This document shows, piece after piece, positions 7,049 to 14,656 of a DNA stretch of 19,150 nucleotides. The stretch lies in NCBI GenBank assembly GCA_934085595.1, contig CAKOHK010000014.1, positions 1 to 19,150 on the forward strand, written 5' to 3'. This DNA comes from an uncultured Bacilli bacterium (GTDB lineage: Bacteria; Bacillota_I; Bacilli_A; RF39; UBA660). The stretch's first letter is position 1. Each line of letters begins with the position of its first letter. A program made the position numbers and the translations under genes. The notes below the pieces were generated by a model. It searched no databases. It saw only the letters and a list, made by a program, of their open reading frames with translations, and was not told the DNA's origin.

Positions 7049-10000
7049 TATTCTTCACCCCTTTCGTAATCGTCACCTTGGAATGTGTCGATACCATATT
7101 CTTCTTCGTAGTCTAAATCATCATCTTCTTCGTCTTCGTTTTCTTCATCTTCTATTTCTGATTCGCTGTATTCTTCACTACCTAATGCTGATTCTTCAGT
7201 TACTTCATCACTCTTAAGTTCAGTGATAGCTACTTCATTACTCTCAGTATTTTCTAGTGCTTCAAGTTCTCTTAAGTCTTTAACTTCTCCTTCTTTGTTG
7301 ATTATTTGTACATCTAGTCCTAATGCTTGGAACTCTTTAATTAATACTCTAAATGATTCTGGTACTCCTGGACTTGTGATTGGTTTTCCTTTAACTAATG
7401 CTTCATATACTCTTACACGTCCTACTACGTCATCTGATTTAATAGTTAATACTTCTTGTAATACGTGTGCTGCTCCATAAGCATATAGTGCCCAAACTTC
7501 CATTTCTCCGAATCTCTGGCCACCGAATTGTGCTTTTCCACCTAGTGGTTGCTGTGTAACCATACTATATGGTCCTGTTGCACGAGCATGTAATTTATCA
7601 TCAACCATGTGTACAAGACGAATCATATACATGACACCAACTGATACTCTCTTATCAAACTTTTCACCTGTTCTACCATCGTATAACCATGTTTTAAAGT
7701 CAGGGTCAAGTCCAGCTTCTTTTACTTCTTCATTTATATCTTCTTCTGTTGCGCTGTTGAATATTGGAGTTGCATAGTGTACTCCTAGTTTCTTACCAGC
7801 CATTCCTAAGTGTAACTCAAGTATTTGTCCTAAGTTCATACGAGATGGAACACCTAATGGGTTTAGTATTACATCAACTGGAGTACCATCTGGTAAGTAT
7901 GGCATATCTTCTTCTGGTAAGATTAGTGAACATACACCTTTGTTACCATGACGTCCTGCCATTTTATCTCCAACTTGGATTTTTCTCTTCTTAATTATAT
8001 AAACTCTTACTATTTTAGTAACACCTGCTGGTAATTCATCAGAGTTTTCTTTAGTAAATATTTGTACATCATGTACTATACCTGCACATCCGTGTGATAC
8101 TCTTAGTGATGTATCTCTTACTTCTCTAGTTTTTTCACCGAATATTGCGTGTAATAATTTTTCTTCACTAGTTAACTCTTGCATTCCTTTTGGAGTTACT
8201 TTTCCTACTAGTATATCGTTTTCTTTAACTTCTGTACCGATACGAACTATACCATTTTCATCTAAGTTCTTACGAGCTTCTTCACTAATATTTGGAATAT
8301 CTCTTGTAAACTCTTCTGGTCCTAGTTTAGTATCTCTACATTCAGTTTCTTTCATTTCTATATGAATTGATGTATAGACGTCATCTTTAACGATTCTTTC
8401 ATTTAAGATAACAGCATCTTCATAGTTATAACCATTATATGTCATGAAGGCTACTACTACATTTTTACCTAGAGCCATTTCTCCTTTATCACAAGATGGT
8501 CCATCAGCAATTATTTCACCTTTATGTACTTTTTCTCCTTTTTTAACTATTGGATGTTGATTATAACATGTTTCATTATTACTTCTTTCATATGCGATTA
8601 ATTCATATGTTCTCTTTTCTTTTGGTCCTGCTACGATTATTTTCTTAGCATCTACGTATTCTACAATACCATCTATATCACTTACTACACATACTCCTGA
8701 ATCTCTAGCAATAGCATGTTCAACACCTGTTCCTACGATTGGTGATTCTGTAATCATTAGTGGTACTGCTTGTCTTTGCATGTTAGCACCCATTAGTGTT
8801 CTGTTAGCATCATCATGTTCCATAAATGGAATCATACTTGTTGTAACTGAAACTATTTGTGATGGGCTTACATCTATATAGTTAACTTTACTTTTATTAA
8901 CTAATTGGTTATCACCTTTATGTCTTACTGGTACTATTTCATCTTCAATATTACCATCTTTATCTACATTTATTGTAGCTTGACTTATGAAGTAATCTTC
9001 TTCTTCGTCTGCTGTAAAGTATTCTATTTCATCTAGTACTTTACCATCTACTACTTTTCTATATGGAGTCATTATGAAACCATATTCATTTACTTTAGCA
9101 TAACTTGCAAGTGATGTAATTAAACCTATGTTTTGTCCTTCTGGTGTTTCGATTGGGCATATTCTTCCATAGTGTGATGGGTTAACGTCACGAACTTCCA
9201 TACCTGCTCTATCTCTTGATAAACCACCTGGTCCTAAAGCACTTAATCTACGTTTATCATTTAATTCTGATACTGGGTTTATTTGATCCATGAATTTTGA
9301 TAATTGTGAAGAACCAAAGAATTCTTTTAATGCTGCTGTTACTGGTCTTATATTAATTAGACTCTTTGGTGTAACTGCATCTATTTCTTGAGTAGACATC
9401 TTATCTCTAATTTGTCTTTCCATACGAGCAATTCCTATTCTGAATTGTTGTCCTATTAATTCTCCTACTTGTCTTACACGTCTATTACCTAAATGGTCTA
9501 TTTCATCATAATGTCCAATTCCGTAAAGTAAGCAAATATAATATGATAGTGATGCATAAACATCTGATATAGTTAGTCTTCTACTATCAATTGTTTGATC
9601 GTTTCCTATTACTTTAATTACTTTATTACTTCCATCATTAGCATATACTAATACCTCTTGTATTTTGTTATATGTATCTAGTTCTTCATTAATAGTTACT
9701 TCTTTAACTCCATAACCATCATTAAAATATGGTTTAATGTTTTCTAGTATTTCTTTAGTTATAACTGTTCCTTTTTCTACTATAACTTCTTTACCAATTT
9801 TAATGTCTTGTGCTATTTTATTATCTAGAAGTCTATCTAAAACATTTAATTTTTTATTGAATTTGTATCTACCAACTTTTCCTAAATCATATCTAAATTT
9901 ATCAAAGAATCTTGTGATTAATTGGTTTTTAGCTGAATCTAGAGTTGCTGGTTCACCTGGTCTTAGCTTTTCATATATTTCTATTAATGCTTCATCTGTA

Positions 10001-10683
10001 TTTTTAGTTGAATCTTTTTCTAGTGTTGCTTTTAAGTAGTCATCATCACCAAATAATTTTAGTATTTCTTCATCACTACTTAATCCTAAAGCTCTTAGTA
10101 ATGTTGTTACTGTAACTTTTCTAGTTCTATCGATTCTGACATATAAAATACCTCTTGCATCTAGTTCATATTCTAGCCAAGTTCCTTTGTTAGGTCTTAC
10201 TTCGTTTGTGATTATATTTCTACCTGTCTTATCTACTTCATTTTTGTAGTAGCAAGATGGACCCATAACAAGTTGTGAGTTTATAACTCTTTCAGCTCCA
10301 TTTATAATAAATGATGCTGTATCTGTCATAAGTGGTATATCACCTAGAAATACTTCTTGCTCTTTTACTTCTCCTGTTTCATTAATGAAAAGTCTTGCTT
10401 TTACTTTTAATGGAGCACAGTATGTTGCTTTTCTCTCTTTACACTCTTTTACAGTGTATTTTGGTTCATCAAAATAATATTCACCGAATTCTAATGATAG
10501 TGAACCTGAGAAACTTTCAACAGGGAAAATATCGTCAAATACCTCTTTTATTCCTTCCTTCAAAAATAAGTCAAATGAATCTTTTTGTATTTCTAAAAGA
10601 TTCGATAATTCTAGCGTACTACGCTTAGTAGAGAAACTTCTTCTCTCACTATGGTCACCAAATTTTTCTATTTTGTATGCCAC
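7048..10683 (-). CDS. rpoB: RNA polymerase beta subunit
   Basis: A full-length beta subunit (1211 aa) of RNA polymerase, beginning with GTG after the weak site GGGGTGA. The rifampicin pocket (about 459-484) reads QLSKFMDQINPVSE then LNDKRRLSALGPGG. Compared with E. coli, position 513 is Lys (K463 here), 518 is Ile and 526 is Asp (D476 here). Later core motifs include HYGRICPIETPEGQNIGLI, the GDKMAGRHGNKG block and the C-terminal clamp contact LGGKAQFGGQRFGEMEVWALYAYGAA. The last 67 residues (1145-1211) form a highly acidic tail. The gene sits between ybxB and rpoC as in Bacillus. A promoter in the 142-bp gap upstream should supplement read-through from rplJ. The GTG start is chosen because homology begins there and no better in-frame start is near. 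Confidence 0.98.
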   Translation of the reverse strand: MAYKIEKFGDHSERRSFSTKRSTLELSNLLEIQKDSFDLFLKEGIKEVFDDIFPVESFSGSLSLEFGEYYFDEPKYTVKECKERKATYCAPLKVKARLFINETGEVKEQEVFLGDIPLMTDTASFIINGAERVINSQLVMGPSCYYKNEVDKTGRNIITNEVRPNKGTWLEYELDARGILYVRIDRTRKVTVTTLLRALGLSSDEEILKLFGDDDYLKATLEKDSTKNTDEALIEIYEKLRPGEPATLDSAKNQLITRFFDKFRYDLGKVGRYKFNKKLNVLDRLLDNKIAQDIKIGKEVIVEKGTVITKEILENIKPYFNDGYGVKEVTINEELDTYNKIQEVLVYANDGSNKVIKVIGNDQTIDSRRLTISDVYASLSYYICLLYGIGHYDEIDHLGNRRVRQVGELIGQQFRIGIARMERQIRDKMSTQEIDAVTPKSLINIRPVTAALKEFFGSSQLSKFMDQINPVSELNDKRRLSALGPGGLSRDRAGMEVRDVNPSHYGRICPIETPEGQNIGLITSLASYAKVNEYGFIMTPYRKVVDGKVLDEIEYFTADEEEDYFISQATINVDKDGNIEDEIVPVRHKGDNQLVNKSKVNYIDVSPSQIVSVTTSMIPFMEHDDANRTLMGANMQRQAVPLMITESPIVGTGVEHAIARDSGVCVVSDIDGIVEYVDAKKIIVAGPKEKRTYELIAYERSNNETCYNQHPIVKKGEKVHKGEIIADGPSCDKGEMALGKNVVVAFMTYNGYNYEDAVILNERIVKDDVYTSIHIEMKETECRDTKLGPEEFTRDIPNISEEARKNLDENGIVRIGTEVKENDILVGKVTPKGMQELTSEEKLLHAIFGEKTREVRDTSLRVSHGCAGIVHDVQIFTKENSDELPAGVTKIVRVYIIKKRKIQVGDKMAGRHGNKGVCSLILPEEDMPYLPDGTPVDVILNPLGVPSRMNLGQILELHLGMAGKKLGVHYATPIFNSATEEDINEEVKEAGLDPDFKTWLYDGRTGEKFDKRVSVGVMYMIRLVHMVDDKLHARATGPYSMVTQQPLGGKAQFGGQRFGEMEVWALYAYGAAHVLQEVLTIKSDDVVGRVRVYEALVKGKPITSPGVPESFRVLIKEFQALGLDVQIINKEGEVKDLRELEALENTESNEVAITELKSDEVTEESALGSEEYSESEIEDEENEDEEDDDLDYEEEYGIDTFQGDDYERGEE

Positions 10684-10756
10684 TATTTCACCCCAATCCT
10701 TAAATTTTTAAAGAACACAAATTTTAAAATAAAACAAATGTATTGCAATTTAAAAT

Positions 10757-10784
10757 ATTATCATATATAAATGCAATATGTCAA
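10757..10784 (-). promoter_or_regulatory. Internal promoter for rpoB-rpoC with inverted repeat
   Basis: Minus strand TTGACA (10784-10779), a 16-bp spacer and GATAAT (10762-10757) lie in the 142-bp gap before rpoB, giving a leader of about 65 nt. An imperfect inverted repeat, TATTGCA-TTTA (10777-10767) and TAAATTGCAATA (10752-10741), flanks the -10 and could be an operator. The rest of the gap is AT-rich and shows no clear terminator. Confidence 0.6.
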
Positions 10785-10825
10785 GTTAAATTAATCAAAA
10801 AGTGAAATATTTTATAATTCATTCT

Positions 10826-11425
10826 TTATATATTTTTATTATTATTTACTTTGTATACTATGTATCCTTTACTTCTATTTATCATTTGGATACTATATTT
10901 TTCTTCTATTATTTTTTTAATTGATAGTGCTCCTTGATCTTTTCGTATAACAAAATATAGTTTTCCGTTATCGTTTAAGTGTTCAAAAGCACCTAATAGT
11001 ATTTCTAATACTTTGTTTTTACCAGTTCTTATTGGTGGGTTAGTGATTACTGTATCATATTTATCTTTTACGTTTTGATAAGCATCACTTAGAAAGATGT
11101 CACCTTTGTATGAAGTATTTTTAGTATTTCTTTTTGCTAGGTGCAGAGCTCTTTTATTTACATCTACCATATCGACTACACTTCCATTAACTCTTGATAT
11201 AACACTTCCTATAAAGCCATATCCACAGCCAACATCAAGCACTTTTTCTTCCATAGTTACTTCGTTTAAATAAGTTTCTAACAGAAGTTTACTTCCATAG
11301 TCGATTCTTTTTTTACTAAATACTCCATTATCGCTTAGAAATGTAAAATGAAAGGAGTTATATTGGTAAGTAAGTGTGATTATATTACTAACTAATTCAT
11401 TATTATTTGTAAAATAATGTTCCAT
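10826..11425 (-). CDS. ybxB: RsmC/YbxB-like 16S rRNA guanine-N2 methyltransferase
   Basis: A 199-aa class I SAM-dependent methyltransferase of the RsmC/YbxB group, small-subunit rRNA (guanine-N2) methylases. The SAM-binding motif VLDVGCGYGFIG is at 62-73, the acidic motif II region MVDVNKRAL at 86-94, and the catalytic N-P-P-I-R at 129-133. N-terminal FLSDNGVFSKKRIDYGSKLLL is typical of the family. I choose the ATG at 11425 (MEHYF), because AAAGGAG lies 7 nt before it; the upstream in-frame ATG at 11461 lies within the rplL terminator region. Its place between rplL and rpoB is the same as ybxB in Bacillus subtilis. The exact modified base is not shown by sequence. Confidence 0.88.
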   Translation of the reverse strand: MEHYFTNNNELVSNIITLTYQYNSFHFTFLSDNGVFSKKRIDYGSKLLLETYLNEVTMEEKVLDVGCGYGFIGSVISRVNGSVVDMVDVNKRALHLAKRNTKNTSYKGDIFLSDAYQNVKDKYDTVITNPPIRTGKNKVLEILLGAFEHLNDNGKLYFVIRKDQGALSIKKIIEEKYSIQMINRSKGYIVYKVNNNKNI

Positions 11426-11460
11426 TTTATAACTCCTTTCATAATACTCATATAAACGCA

Positions 11461-11487
11461 AAAAAGCCTTTTTATTATTTAAAGGCT
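11461..11487 (-). terminator. Terminator/attenuator after rplL
   Basis: The minus strand reads AGCCTTT, a 9-nt loop, AAAGGCT, then a run of T, 10 bp after the rplL stop. Because ybxB-rpoB-rpoC follow on the same strand, it probably acts as a partial terminator that lowers rpoBC relative to the abundant L7/L12, as in other bacteria with this gene order. Confidence 0.8.
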
Positions 11488-11497
11488 ATTTTTGTCA

Positions 11498-11869
11498 TTA
11501 AGCTAGTTCAACTGTAGCGCCAACTTCTTCAAGTTTTGCTTTTAATTCTTCAGCTTCAGCTGCAGGAATGTTTTCTTTAATGTTTCCACCAGCATCAGCG
11601 ATATCTTTAGCTTCTTTAAGTCCAAGACCAGTTACTTCTCTAACGATTTTGATTACTTGTAGTTTTTGAGTTCCAGCACTCTTTAATACAACTGTTTTAG
11701 TTGATGCACCAGCATCTTCGCTTTCAGTAGCAGCTGGAGCAGCAGCAACAGCAACAGCACTTGGATCAACACCAAATTCTTCTTTCATCATATCAACTAG
11801 TTCTTTAACTTCAAGAATAGTTTTTTCTTTTAAAGCTTCGATAATGTCTTTGTTTTCAATTTTTGCCAT
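11498..11869 (-). CDS. rplL: 50S ribosomal protein L7/L12
   Basis: A 123-aa stalk protein of the large ribosomal subunit that recruits translation GTPases. The N-terminal dimerisation domain (about 1-35, ending KEEFGVDPS) is followed by a hinge rich in Ala, Pro, Glu and Ser (38-55). The C-terminal factor-binding domain has the conserved core QKLQVIKIVREVTGLGLKEAKD (68-89) and ends GATVELA. The ATG overlaps the rplJ stop by one base (TAATG), and its AAGGAGG site lies in the last rplJ codons, so translation is coupled. It is followed by a terminator hairpin. Confidence 0.98.
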   Translation of the reverse strand: MAKIENKDIIEALKEKTILEVKELVDMMKEEFGVDPSAVAVAAAPAATESEDAGASTKTVVLKSAGTQKLQVIKIVREVTGLGLKEAKDIADAGGNIKENIPAAEAEELKAKLEEVGATVELA

Positions 11870-12372
11870 TAGTTATTTCCTCCTTCTTCTAACTTTTCAG
11901 CATATAAATTTAATCCTATACTTAAGTTTCTTACATGTTCCATTAAGCCACCAGCAAACATTGTAAGTAGTCCTTCCATACTTGGAATAGTTGCGTAATC
12001 AGCAATAACTTTAGTATCAGCAACGCTTCCATCGATGAAACCTGCTCTTATTTCTAAAGCTTTATGATCTTTAGCAAATTTACTTACGATTTTGATTGGC
12101 TCAATAATAGAATCTGAGAAAACATAAGCGTTTGGTCCAGCCATAAATTCATCAAGAGCAATATTCTTATTCTTAATTGCTAAGTTCATAAGAGTATTCT
12201 TGTAAACTTTAATGTCAGAACCTGCATCTCTTAACTGACGTCTTAATTCTGCAAACTCACTAACTGTAAGTCCTTGGTAATTAAGTAAAAGGAAAGTTTT
12301 TGATGCATCAAGTTTATTAGTAATTTCACTAACAACCGCTTCTTTTTGTTTTAGAATTTCTTTACTTGCCAT
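11869..12372 (-). CDS. rplJ: 50S ribosomal protein L10
   Basis: A 167-aa L10 (uL10), the base of the ribosomal stalk that binds 23S rRNA and L7/L12 dimers. The N-terminus shows the usual KEAVVSEITNKLDASKTFLLLNY-type rRNA-binding region, then the conserved LRQLRDAGSDIKVYKNTL-like segment. The C-terminal helix that docks L7/L12 spans about 142-163. The ribosome-binding site AAAAGGAGG is about 6 nt from the ATG. The gene is first in the operon, behind a strong promoter and an L10 leader. In many bacteria rplK-rplA lie just upstream, but here the next genes upstream are the folate transporter. Confidence 0.98.
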   Translation of the reverse strand: MASKEILKQKEAVVSEITNKLDASKTFLLLNYQGLTVSEFAELRRQLRDAGSDIKVYKNTLMNLAIKNKNIALDEFMAGPNAYVFSDSIIEPIKIVSKFAKDHKALEIRAGFIDGSVADTKVIADYATIPSMEGLLTMFAGGLMEHVRNLSIGLNLYAEKLEEGGNN

Positions 12373-12375
12373 ATC

Positions 12376-12492
12376 GTCCTCCTTTTGAAATATTTAAAAA
12401 GTTTCCAAAAGGAAACCTATCATTCATGTTTTGAATAAATTGTTTCCTCGGTAAGATTTAAGTTTATACTTACTGTCTTTGGTCACTTCACG
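12376..12492 (-). promoter_or_regulatory. Ribosomal protein L10 leader
   Basis: The 5' UTR of rplJ contains the recognisable L10-leader core on the minus strand: ACCAAAGACAGTAAG, then TTAAATCTTACCGAGG (down to about 12445), which matches the GACAGUA...ACCGAGG signature of Firmicutes L10 leaders. In that family the leader binds L10(L7/L12)4 and feeds back on operon transcription. AGGAAAC at the end of this core (12448-12442) can pair with GTTTCCT in the 5' arm of the downstream attenuator, giving mutually exclusive structures. Confidence 0.85.
12395..12418 (-). terminator. rplJ leader attenuator
   Basis: The minus strand reads GTTTCC, TTTT loop, GGAAAC, then TTTTT, just before the rplJ ribosome-binding site. 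It is short but GC-bearing and followed by U, so it fits an intrinsic terminator in the leader. Its 5' arm is complementary to the end of the L10-leader core. Confidence 0.7.
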
Positions 12493-12498
12493 ATATAG

Positions 12499-12527
12499 AT
12501 TATATAACACTTTTTTTATTATGTAAA
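12499..12527 (-). promoter_or_regulatory. rplJ operon promoter
   Basis: TTTACA (12527-12522), a 17-bp spacer and TATAAT (12504-12499) form a near-consensus sigma-A-type promoter. The predicted start near 12492 gives a leader of about 120 nt, which contains the L10-binding structure. Confidence 0.85.
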
Positions 12528-12565
12528 GACTTTTTTTGAAAAATTGTTATAAAATAATTTCTATT

Positions 12566-12591
12566 ATAAAAGATAGACTTACCATCTATCT
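12566..12591 (-). terminator. Terminator of the folT-ecfA-ecfT operon
   Basis: The minus strand has AGATAGA, a 7-nt loop, TCTATCT, then TTTAT. A second small hairpin (CTAAA/TTTAG) lies just before it at about 12594-12609. The site is about 45 bp past the ecfT stop and before the rplJ promoter. Confidence 0.65.
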
Positions 12592-12634
12592 TCTAAACTA
12601 CTCTTTAGTTTCTTAGATTTATCTATTTATATTT

Positions 12635-13204
12635 TTAATATCCTTTCATAATTAAACTTTTTTCAATTTCATCCATTCTATCAAATAAATTATTTAAAAA
12701 GGTTACTAAATATATATGAGGTTTACTAATTACATTTTTAAAGTTAAAATCAAACCCTTTACTTCTAAGAGATAATTTTATCATTTTTGTTTCATCAATT
12801 AGTACTGGTATAAAGCATAATGAAATAGATATTATTAAAGTTAAATCATCTATATTAATATTAAATATTTTAAGTGGATATAATAGGTATTTAAAAGCAA
12901 TTCTAATGTTATTTGAATCAAAATAGTTTCCCATAATATAAGTATAATCTATTGCTAGGAATAATCTTATGCCTACTTTTAATGATTCGATTTTATCACT
13001 AAATAACAAATTACATAAAACTATAAATAATACGAATATGAAATTATTTTTTAAAACTTTTAAATGATTTTTTAATTTAACATTAACTATAAAAGATATT
13101 ATTATATTAAATATAAATACTAATAATAGAATATATATATTATTAATTAAAAACAAGAAAAAACTATAGATAAAGAAAAATATTAAAACTATAAAATATA
13201 TCAT
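12635..13204 (-). CDS. ecfT: Short ECF transporter T component (EcfT-like)
   Basis: A 189-aa integral membrane protein, the transmembrane coupling subunit of an energy-coupling factor (ECF) vitamin transporter. Hydrophobic helices cover about 1-20, 21-40, 53-70 and 121-137. The two cytoplasmic coupling motifs that dock into the ATPases, normally containing Ala-Arg-Gly, appear as LRSKGFDF (146-153) and LIMKGY (184-189), with Lys in place of Arg. The family is usually about 250-270 aa. This protein stops right after the second motif, so the C-terminal part is missing. The ATG overlaps the ecfA stop by four bases (ATGA). Sequence is extremely AT-rich like its neighbours, and a terminator follows. 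Identity is good from motifs and context; full function is less certain. Confidence 0.75.
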   Translation of the reverse strand: MIYFIVLIFFFIYSFFLFLINNIYILLLVFIFNIIISFIVNVKLKNHLKVLKNNFIFVLFIVLCNLLFSDKIESLKVGIRLFLAIDYTYIMGNYFDSNNIRIAFKYLLYPLKIFNINIDDLTLIISISLCFIPVLIDETKMIKLSLRSKGFDFNFKNVISKPHIYLVTFLNNLFDRMDEIEKSLIMKGY

Positions 13205-13986
13205 TTTCCTATTTTCCTTAATAAATATTCTTCATTTACATCTTTTATATTTTTTATGTTTAGTTTATTTGCTATTTTAAATATAAATGGGATATCTAAA
13301 TTATGTTCTTTTAATATAGTAGTGTTATTTAATATATCATTTATATCATATTTAAAAGTTTTTTTATTATCAATAATAATTATTTCATCAGCATATATTA
13401 ATTCTTCCATATTATTAGTTATACATATTATACCTATTTCTTTTTTTAATTTTTTTATTAACTTATATATGTCATTTTTTCCATTTATATCTAGCATTGA
13501 AGTAGATTCATCAAATATTAAATAATCAGGATTTAATGATAGTTGTGATGCTAGTGCGATTCTTTGCTTTTGTCCACCTGATAAATTGTATGGATTTGCA
13601 TTTATATAGTCAAGCATATTAACTTTTTGTAAGCTATCTTTTATTATTTTATCTCTTATATCTTTTTGAATATTCATATTTTCTAGTATAAAGTTTATAT
13701 CATCATATACTTTAGTAAATAATATTTGATTACTTGGATTTTGAAATACCATTCCTATTTTTTTACGTACTAATTTGTTATTAGTTTTTTTATTAATATC
13801 AATATCATCTATAGTTATATTTCCTGTAGTGGGATGTAAAAGTCCACTCATAATACTAGCGAGTGTGCTTTTTCCACTTCCGTTATTACCTATTATATAT
13901 GTAATTTTAGATTTGTGTATTTTTAAGTTTATATCTTCTAAAACTACTTTATCATATTTAAATGTTACATTATTTAATTTAATCAT
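13201..13986 (-). CDS. ecfA: ECF transporter ATP-binding protein (EcfA-like)
   Basis: A 261-aa ABC-type ATPase that powers the ECF folate importer. Motifs in order: Walker A GNNGSGKST (33-41), Q-loop FQNPSNQ (81-87), signature LSGGQKQR (135-142), Walker B YLIFDE (155-160) and D-loop SMLD (163-166). The H-loop reads ITNNMEE (189-195), so the histidine of the usual THxMEE is Asn191. ECF modules normally use two different ATPases, but only this one is encoded here. It overlaps folT by 8 bp and ecfT by 4 bp, indicating translational coupling. The C-terminal extension (about 220-261) is typical of EcfA proteins. A dedicated homodimer or a partner encoded elsewhere are both possible. Confidence 0.9.
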   Translation of the reverse strand: MIKLNNVTFKYDKVVLEDINLKIHKSKITYIIGNNGSGKSTLASIMSGLLHPTTGNITIDDIDINKKTNNKLVRKKIGMVFQNPSNQILFTKVYDDINFILENMNIQKDIRDKIIKDSLQKVNMLDYINANPYNLSGGQKQRIALASQLSLNPDYLIFDESTSMLDINGKNDIYKLIKKLKKEIGIICITNNMEELIYADEIIIIDNKKTFKYDINDILNNTTILKEHNLDIPFIFKIANKLNIKNIKDVNEEYLLRKIGK

Positions 13987-14500
13987 TTATTAGTTTAACT
14001 AGCCTTTCTTCAAGTAATTTACATAGTGAAGCAATTGTTATTACTTTTATTGGTGCCATAATTAATTGTTTTAATATCCTAATTGGAATCACTATTTTAC
14101 TAGCGCCTTTATTTATTAATATAATCCATATAGTATTTAATACGCCATTATAAAGTAATGTAACTAATACTGAACTTATAATTAATCTTTTAGTAAAGTT
14201 TTTATCGAGTTTAAAGTTTTTTCTATAAAGTATTAATCCATAAGTAAGACCAGTTAAAAATGATGTAATGGTAAATCCAAAATAATAATTACCTGTAGGC
14301 AATAATAATGCTCCGATGATATCACTAATAGTAGCTATAAAAGTACTATACTTTGGGCCAAGTATAATTGCCGATAACATAATTGGTACAAATGAGAAAC
14401 CTATAGTAATTATGCTTGTTCTAATAGATAAAATCCTTCCAAGTACAATTGTTGATGCGATAAATAGAGCACTTAATATAATCTTCTTTGTTTTATTCAT
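13979..14500 (-). CDS. folT: Folate ECF transporter S component
   Basis: A 173-aa membrane protein that binds folate for uptake through the ECF module. It has about six hydrophobic segments and family features: an N-terminal KKIILSALFIASTIVLGRI helix, the FVPIMLSAIILGPKYSTFIATISDIIGALLLP region, and a FTITSFLTGLTYGLILYR segment. I choose the ATG at 14500 because AAAGGA lies 8 nt upstream. The earlier in-frame ATG at 14524 lies inside the regulatory leader and would place extra codons over the ribosome-binding site. The THF riboswitch directly upstream strongly supports folate as substrate. It heads the operon folT-ecfA-ecfT with overlapping genes. Confidence 0.9.
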   Translation of the reverse strand: MNKTKKIILSALFIASTIVLGRILSIRTSIITIGFSFVPIMLSAIILGPKYSTFIATISDIIGALLLPTGNYYFGFTITSFLTGLTYGLILYRKNFKLDKNFTKRLIISSVLVTLLYNGVLNTIWIILINKGASKIVIPIRILKQLIMAPIKVITIASLCKLLEERLVKLIND

Positions 14501-14505
14501 ATAAA

Positions 14506-14561
14506 AAATCCTTTCTTTCCGCATGAAAAACAGGATTTAATCTTGTATTTTAATAGCGGAA
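14506..14561 (-). promoter_or_regulatory. Expression platform of the folT riboswitch
   Basis: AAATCC (14538-14533) can pair with GGATTT (14511-14506), which includes part of the folT ribosome-binding site AAAGGA (14514-14509). GCGGAA (14522-14517), just before this site, can pair with TTCCGC (14561-14556) at the 3' end of the THF aptamer. The two options suggest ligand-dependent masking of the start region. Both pairings are visible; the switching model is inference. Confidence 0.5.
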
Positions 14562-14642
14562 TGCAAAAATAAATAAGCAGTTACCTTTCTCTTATAAACA
14601 ACTTCCCGTTTTATAAGCCTTAACTATTTATTTCTTACTCTA
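14553..14642 (-). promoter_or_regulatory. Tetrahydrofolate (THF) riboswitch
   Basis: The minus strand upstream of folT has the THF riboswitch pattern: GAGTAAG, then a P2 strand AAATAAATA with GTTAAGG, then P3 CTTATAAA closed by TTTATAAG around a loop ACGGGAAGTTG. After that come GGTAACTGC, the P2 partner TATTTATTT and the conserved end TTGCATTCCGCT. Order and conserved bases (GTTAAG, GGGA, GGT, TTGCAT-CCGCT) agree with Streptococcus folT riboswitches. It binds reduced folates and should reduce folT expression when folate is plentiful. Confidence 0.9.
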
Positions 14643-14656
14643 ATAAATATCTTTTA

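Noticed and set aside
7223..10628. Plus-strand open frames within rpoB, and similar ones in rpoC
   Set aside because: They lie antisense to highly conserved coding sequence and have no start signals or recognisable products.
11426..11461. Upstream start for the RsmC-like gene
   Set aside because: It overlaps the rplL terminator region, and the ATG at 11425 has a much better ribosome-binding site.
12635..12700. Frameshift explaining the short EcfT
   Set aside because: The sequence after the stop gives no plausible continuation in any frame, and a terminator follows closely.
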